From assembly GCA_029240775.1 (NCBI GenBank), contig JARDZQ010000072.1, positions 1 through 7,525 on the forward strand: a DNA stretch of 7,525 bases, given 5' to 3'. The stretch is from Rubrobacteraceae bacterium. GTDB lineage: Bacteria > Actinomycetota > Rubrobacteria > Rubrobacterales > Rubrobacteraceae. The notes beneath the pieces are model-generated. The model was not told the DNA's origin, did no database searches, and saw nothing but the letters and a program-made list of their open reading frames with translations. The translations under genes and the position numbers were made by a program. Below, piece after piece: positions 5,868 to 7,525 of this stretch. Each line of letters begins with the position of its first letter. Positions within the stretch are counted from its first letter, which is position 1.

Positions 5868-5877
5868 GAACCGAACG

Positions 5878-5885
5878 TTTATACC
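5878..5885 (-). promoter_or_regulatory. Predicted extended -10 promoter of dedA, probably leaderless
   Basis: On the minus strand TATAAA (5883-5878) is preceded closely by TGG, forming a TGnTATAAA extended -10. Only ten bases separate it from the dedA ATG at 5867. Transcription would start at or within a few bases of the ATG, which fits the lack of a ribosome-binding site. No clear -35 is seen, as often with extended -10 promoters. Confidence 0.5.
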
Positions 5886-5913
5886 ACGCCGCGCTCTTTC
5901 CCATGGGCGGCAG

Positions 5914-5942
5914 TTGACGCGCGCAGGGCCCACGGCTATGCT
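5914..5942 (+). promoter_or_regulatory. Predicted promoter of the riboswitch-cbtBA-cobQ transcript
   Basis: TTGACG (5914-5919), a 17-base spacer and TATGCT (5937-5942) make a near-consensus housekeeping promoter. The predicted transcript start is about 5949-5950, at the 5' edge of the cobalamin aptamer, which supports the call. It lies back to back with the dedA promoter. Confidence 0.7.
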
Positions 5943-5949
5943 GCGTGGC

Positions 5950-6112
5950 AGGGTTAGCAGGAGGGCGAGGGGGCCCAGGAAGCCGGTGCGAGTCCGGCGC
6001 GGTCCCGCCACTGTGACCGGGGAGCGAACCCGAAGACGAGGCCACTGCTCACGAGCGGGAAGGCTAGAGGGGGAGCGCAGATCCGGGAGCCAGGAGACTG
6101 GCCTTCGCCCGT
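5950..6112 (+). promoter_or_regulatory. Cobalamin (B12) riboswitch
   Basis: The conserved aptamer elements occur in the correct order: AGGGTTAGCAG near the 5' end, AGGAAGCCGGTGCGAGTCCGGC (5978-5998) with the P4 arms GCCGGT and TCCGGC, GGTCCCGCCACTGTGACCGGGGA (6001-6023), the B12 box GCCACTG (6041-6047), GGGAAGG (6057-6063), and GCCAGGAGACTGGCC (6089-6103). Exact outer ends are uncertain. The RNA senses adenosyl- or other cobalamins and normally lowers expression of genes for cobalt uptake and B12 synthesis. The genes downstream, cbtB, cbtA and cobQ, are exactly such targets. No terminator with a U-run separates it from cbtB, so control of translation is more likely than attenuation. Confidence 0.95.
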
Positions 6113-6124
6113 AGTAGTCCCGAC

Positions 6125-6149
6125 CGGGGCGAGGACCCCGAGGAGGAGG
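6125..6149 (+). promoter_or_regulatory. Candidate riboswitch expression platform and cbtB ribosome-binding site
   Basis: A hairpin CGGGG (6125-6129) / CCCCG (6136-6140) with loop CGAGGA stands immediately before the strong ribosome-binding site GGAGGAGG (6142-6149) of cbtB. GGACC (6133-6137), spanning this loop and stem, is complementary to GGTCC (6001-6005) in the aptamer. Such loop-loop pairing is the known switching mode of many cobalamin riboswitches, but here it is only a reading by eye. Confidence 0.4.
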
Positions 6150-6154
6150 TCTCA

Positions 6155-6343
6155 ATGGACAGGGTCGCGGGGAAGGCAACCCTCCCCATCTGGCTGGCGC
6201 TTATCGCCCTGACGCTTTTCGCCGTGCTCTTCGACAACGGCGCGCTCCTGGCGCCTCTCCTGGGGGAGGCGGCGGGGGCGAACAACTACCTGCACGAGCT
6301 CTTCCACGACGGGCGCCACGTGCTCGGAACCCCCTGCCACTAG
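6155..6343 (+). CDS. cbtB: CbtB, small subunit of a predicted cobalt transporter
   Basis: A protein of 62 residues, the normal size for CbtB. It has one membrane span (about 9-27, PIWLALIALTLFAVLF) and the family's metal-binding-like C-terminus HELFHDGRHVLGTPCH (47-62), with H47, H51, H55, C61 and H62. CbtB is predicted to work with the multi-span CbtA in bringing cobalt into the cell for B12 synthesis; this role rests on genomic context and riboswitch linkage more than on biochemistry. ATG 6155 follows GGAGGAGG at 6142-6149. It is the first gene after the cobalamin riboswitch, and cbtA starts nine bases after its stop, so the two are surely one operon. Confidence 0.95.
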   Translation: MDRVAGKATLPIWLALIALTLFAVLFDNGALLAPLLGEAAGANNYLHELFHDGRHVLGTPCH

Positions 6344-6352
6344 GCGGCAGCC

Positions 6353-7057
6353 TTGATCTGGACCTACCTGCGTAGAGGGCTGGCCGCCGGGCTGCTCGCC
6401 GGGCTGCTCGCGGGTCTCTTCGCCTACCTTTTCGCCGAGCCCGTCCTCGATCGGGCGATCGAGCTCGAGAGCGCCGCGCACGCCGGGGAGCACTCCGAAG
6501 CGGTCTTCGACCGCGGGGAGCAGAAGGCAGGCTTGATCCTGGCTACCGCGCTCTACGGCACCTCGGTGGGCGCCCTATTCGGTCTCCTCTCGGCCTTTTT
6601 CCGAACCCGGACCGGGAGCGAGTGGCGGCGCAGCCTGACCCTCGCAGGTGCTGTCTTTCTGGGGGCCGTGCTGCTCCCGTTCCTGAAGTACCCGCCGAAC
6701 CCGCCCGGCGTCGGCGCGGACCCCTCCACCCTGACCGAGCGTACCCTTGCCTACCTCGCCATGGTGGCCCTCGGCCTGCTGGCCGTGCTGGCCGCCTGGC
6801 GGTTCGCCCACGCGACTTCGCTCGAAGGTGCCTCGCGCCTGGTGCGCTACCTGGTGGCCGGTGCGGTGCTCGCCGGTCTCTGGACGTTCCTCTACCTGGC
6901 GATGCCGGAGTTCGGTCCCGCTGACGGGCACGCGCCGGCCGGCCTCGTCAGGGACTTCAGGCTCTCCTCGCTCGGGACGCAGGTGGTGCTGTGGGCGGGC
7001 ATCGGGGGCGTCTTCGGCCTGCTCGGCGAGTGGGCGCGCCGCAGGGGTGCGCTTTGA
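6353..7057 (+). CDS. cbtA: CbtA, membrane subunit of a predicted cobalt transporter
   Basis: A protein of 234 residues with five to six hydrophobic spans at about 8-28, 61-83, 96-112, 131-153, 164-186 and 205-225, matching CbtA. Family marks include the N-terminal AGLLAGLLAGLFAYLFAEP (12-30), the AHAGEHSE loop (42-49) with two histidines that may contact metal, and FLKYPPNPPGVG (110-121) after the third span. The start is TTG at 6353, with AGGCGG (6342-6347) as a weak ribosome-binding site nine bases after the cbtB stop. It is likely translated by coupling to cbtB and therefore under the same cobalamin riboswitch. The cobalt specificity is a prediction for the family. cobQ follows with an 10-base gap. 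Confidence 0.94.
   Translation: MIWTYLRRGLAAGLLAGLLAGLFAYLFAEPVLDRAIELESAAHAGEHSEAVFDRGEQKAGLILATALYGTSVGALFGLLSAFFRTRTGSEWRRSLTLAGAVFLGAVLLPFLKYPPNPPGVGADPSTLTERTLAYLAMVALGLLAVLAAWRFAHATSLEGASRLVRYLVAGAVLAGLWTFLYLAMPEFGPADGHAPAGLVRDFRLSSLGTQVVLWAGIGGVFGLLGEWARRRGAL
6386..6418 (+). repeat. Short 12-bp tandem repeat inside cbtA
   Basis: The unit GCCGGGCTGCTC occurs at 6386-6397 and again, exactly, at 6398-6409, followed by a degenerate third copy. It encodes the repeated AGLLAGLLAGL of the first membrane span. Each unit adds four residues, so copy changes would keep frame while lengthening the span. Confidence 0.6.
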
Positions 7058-7067
7058 GGGGGACCCT

Positions 7068-7525
7068 TTGAGGGGCGCGCTCCTCGTCGCCGGGACGCAC
7101 TCGGATGCCGGGAAGAGCATCGTCGTCGCCGGCATCTGCCGCTGGCTCGCCCGCGAGGGCGTGCGAGTAGCTCCCTTCAAGGCGCAGAACATGGCGCTCA
7201 ACTCCTTCGTAACGCGCGAGGGGGCGGAGATAGGCCGCGCCCAGGCCGCCCAGGCGCAGGCCGCTACCGTCGAGCCCGAGGCCGCAATGAACCCGGTGCT
7301 GTTGAAGCCGTCCGCCCACGACACGCAGGTCATCGTGCGCGGCAGACCGTGGGCTAAGGCCAGCGCAAGGAGCTATGGGGGGATGAAGAGGGATCTGCTG
7401 CCGGTAGTTCTTGAGTCCCTCGAAGACCTCAAGAGCCGGTTCGACGTGGTCGTCTGCGAGGGCGCAGGGAGCCCGGCGGAGATAAATCTGCGGCCATACG
7501 ACCTCGCGAACATGGGCCTCGCGCG
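7068..7525 (+). CDS. cobQ: Cobyric acid synthase (CobQ/CbiP), N-terminal part
   Basis: CobQ (CbiP) uses ATP and glutamine to amidate four side-chain carboxylates of adenosylcobyrinate a,c-diamide, giving adenosylcobyric acid in B12 synthesis. The visible 152 residues are its synthetase domain: ALLVAGTHSDAGKS (4-17, nucleotide loop), PFKAQNMALNS (36-46), EIGRAQAAQAQAA (54-66), MNPVLLKP (74-81), QVIVRGRP (87-94) and CEGAGSPAEINL (130-141), all close to family consensus. The C-terminal glutaminase domain lies beyond the edge. Start TTG 7068 is preferred because GAGGGGG precedes it and because it puts the first strand at the usual position. GTG 7047 in frame is an alternative, overlapping cbtA by 11 bases. 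As third gene after a cobalamin riboswitch, it should be repressed by B12. Confidence 0.95.
   Translation, partial: MRGALLVAGTHSDAGKSIVVAGICRWLAREGVRVAPFKAQNMALNSFVTREGAEIGRAQAAQAQAATVEPEAAMNPVLLKPSAHDTQVIVRGRPWAKASARSYGGMKRDLLPVVLESLEDLKSRFDVVVCEGAGSPAEINLRPYDLANMGLA

Noticed and set aside
5868..6179. N-terminal extension of the DedA frame
   Set aside because: The added 104 residues are arginine- and proline-rich, run antisense through the cobalamin riboswitch and have no DedA similarity. The family length fits the ATG at 5867.
6575..7333. 252-residue minus-strand frame under cbtA and cobQ
   Set aside because: It crosses two well-supported opposite genes, has low-complexity composition and shows no start signal.
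1..7525. tRNA, rRNA, CRISPR array, intact insertion sequence, defence or phage system
   Set aside because: I looked for spaced repeats, tRNA-like T-loops, transposase motifs and nuclease/helicase signatures and saw none that hold up.

Overview
The window is GC-rich DNA with high-GC codon usage on both strands, strong GGAGG-type ribosome-binding sites and several TTG starts. Together with an actinobacterial type of QueA-like protein and a CbtB/CbtA/CobQ cluster, this points to a deep-branching actinobacterium, with Rubrobacter or a relative the best guess. The taxon is inferred from the feel of the sequence, not from a search. I see no rRNA, tRNA, CRISPR array, intact insertion sequence or phage gene.

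Left block, minus strand (3798 down to 1). Five genes are read in series. A soluble GAF-domain sensor histidine kinase overlaps a NarL/LuxR-type response regulator by one base. After a 92-base gap holding a perfect 9+9 palindrome come a small luciferase-domain/DUF5519 protein, a short-chain dehydrogenase and a QueA-like protein that starts at TTG and runs off the left edge. The last three are tightly packed (11-base and 4-base gaps) and probably form one operon. The QueA-like protein lacks key signatures of true queuosine enzymes and belongs to a divergent paralogous subfamily.

Middle block, plus strand (3955-4966). Three small genes each have a strong Shine-Dalgarno: a 94-residue helical protein behind a good promoter, a 72-residue unknown, and an 89-residue probable winged-helix protein. 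A 235-base stretch without a convincing gene follows (4967-5201). It looks less GC-rich than its surroundings and holds two hairpins and possible decayed coding sequence.

Right block. A DedA-family membrane protein is read leftward (5867-5202) from what looks like a leaderless or nearly leaderless promoter. Back to back with it, a near-consensus promoter drives a cobalamin riboswitch (about 5950-6112) and then cbtB, cbtA and the start of cobQ, which is cut by the right edge. This is a self-consistent B12 unit: vitamin B12 sensed by the leader RNA would shut down a cobalt transporter and the corrin amidation enzyme cobyric acid synthase. No rho-independent terminator is visible between aptamer and cbtB, so control is more likely at translation.
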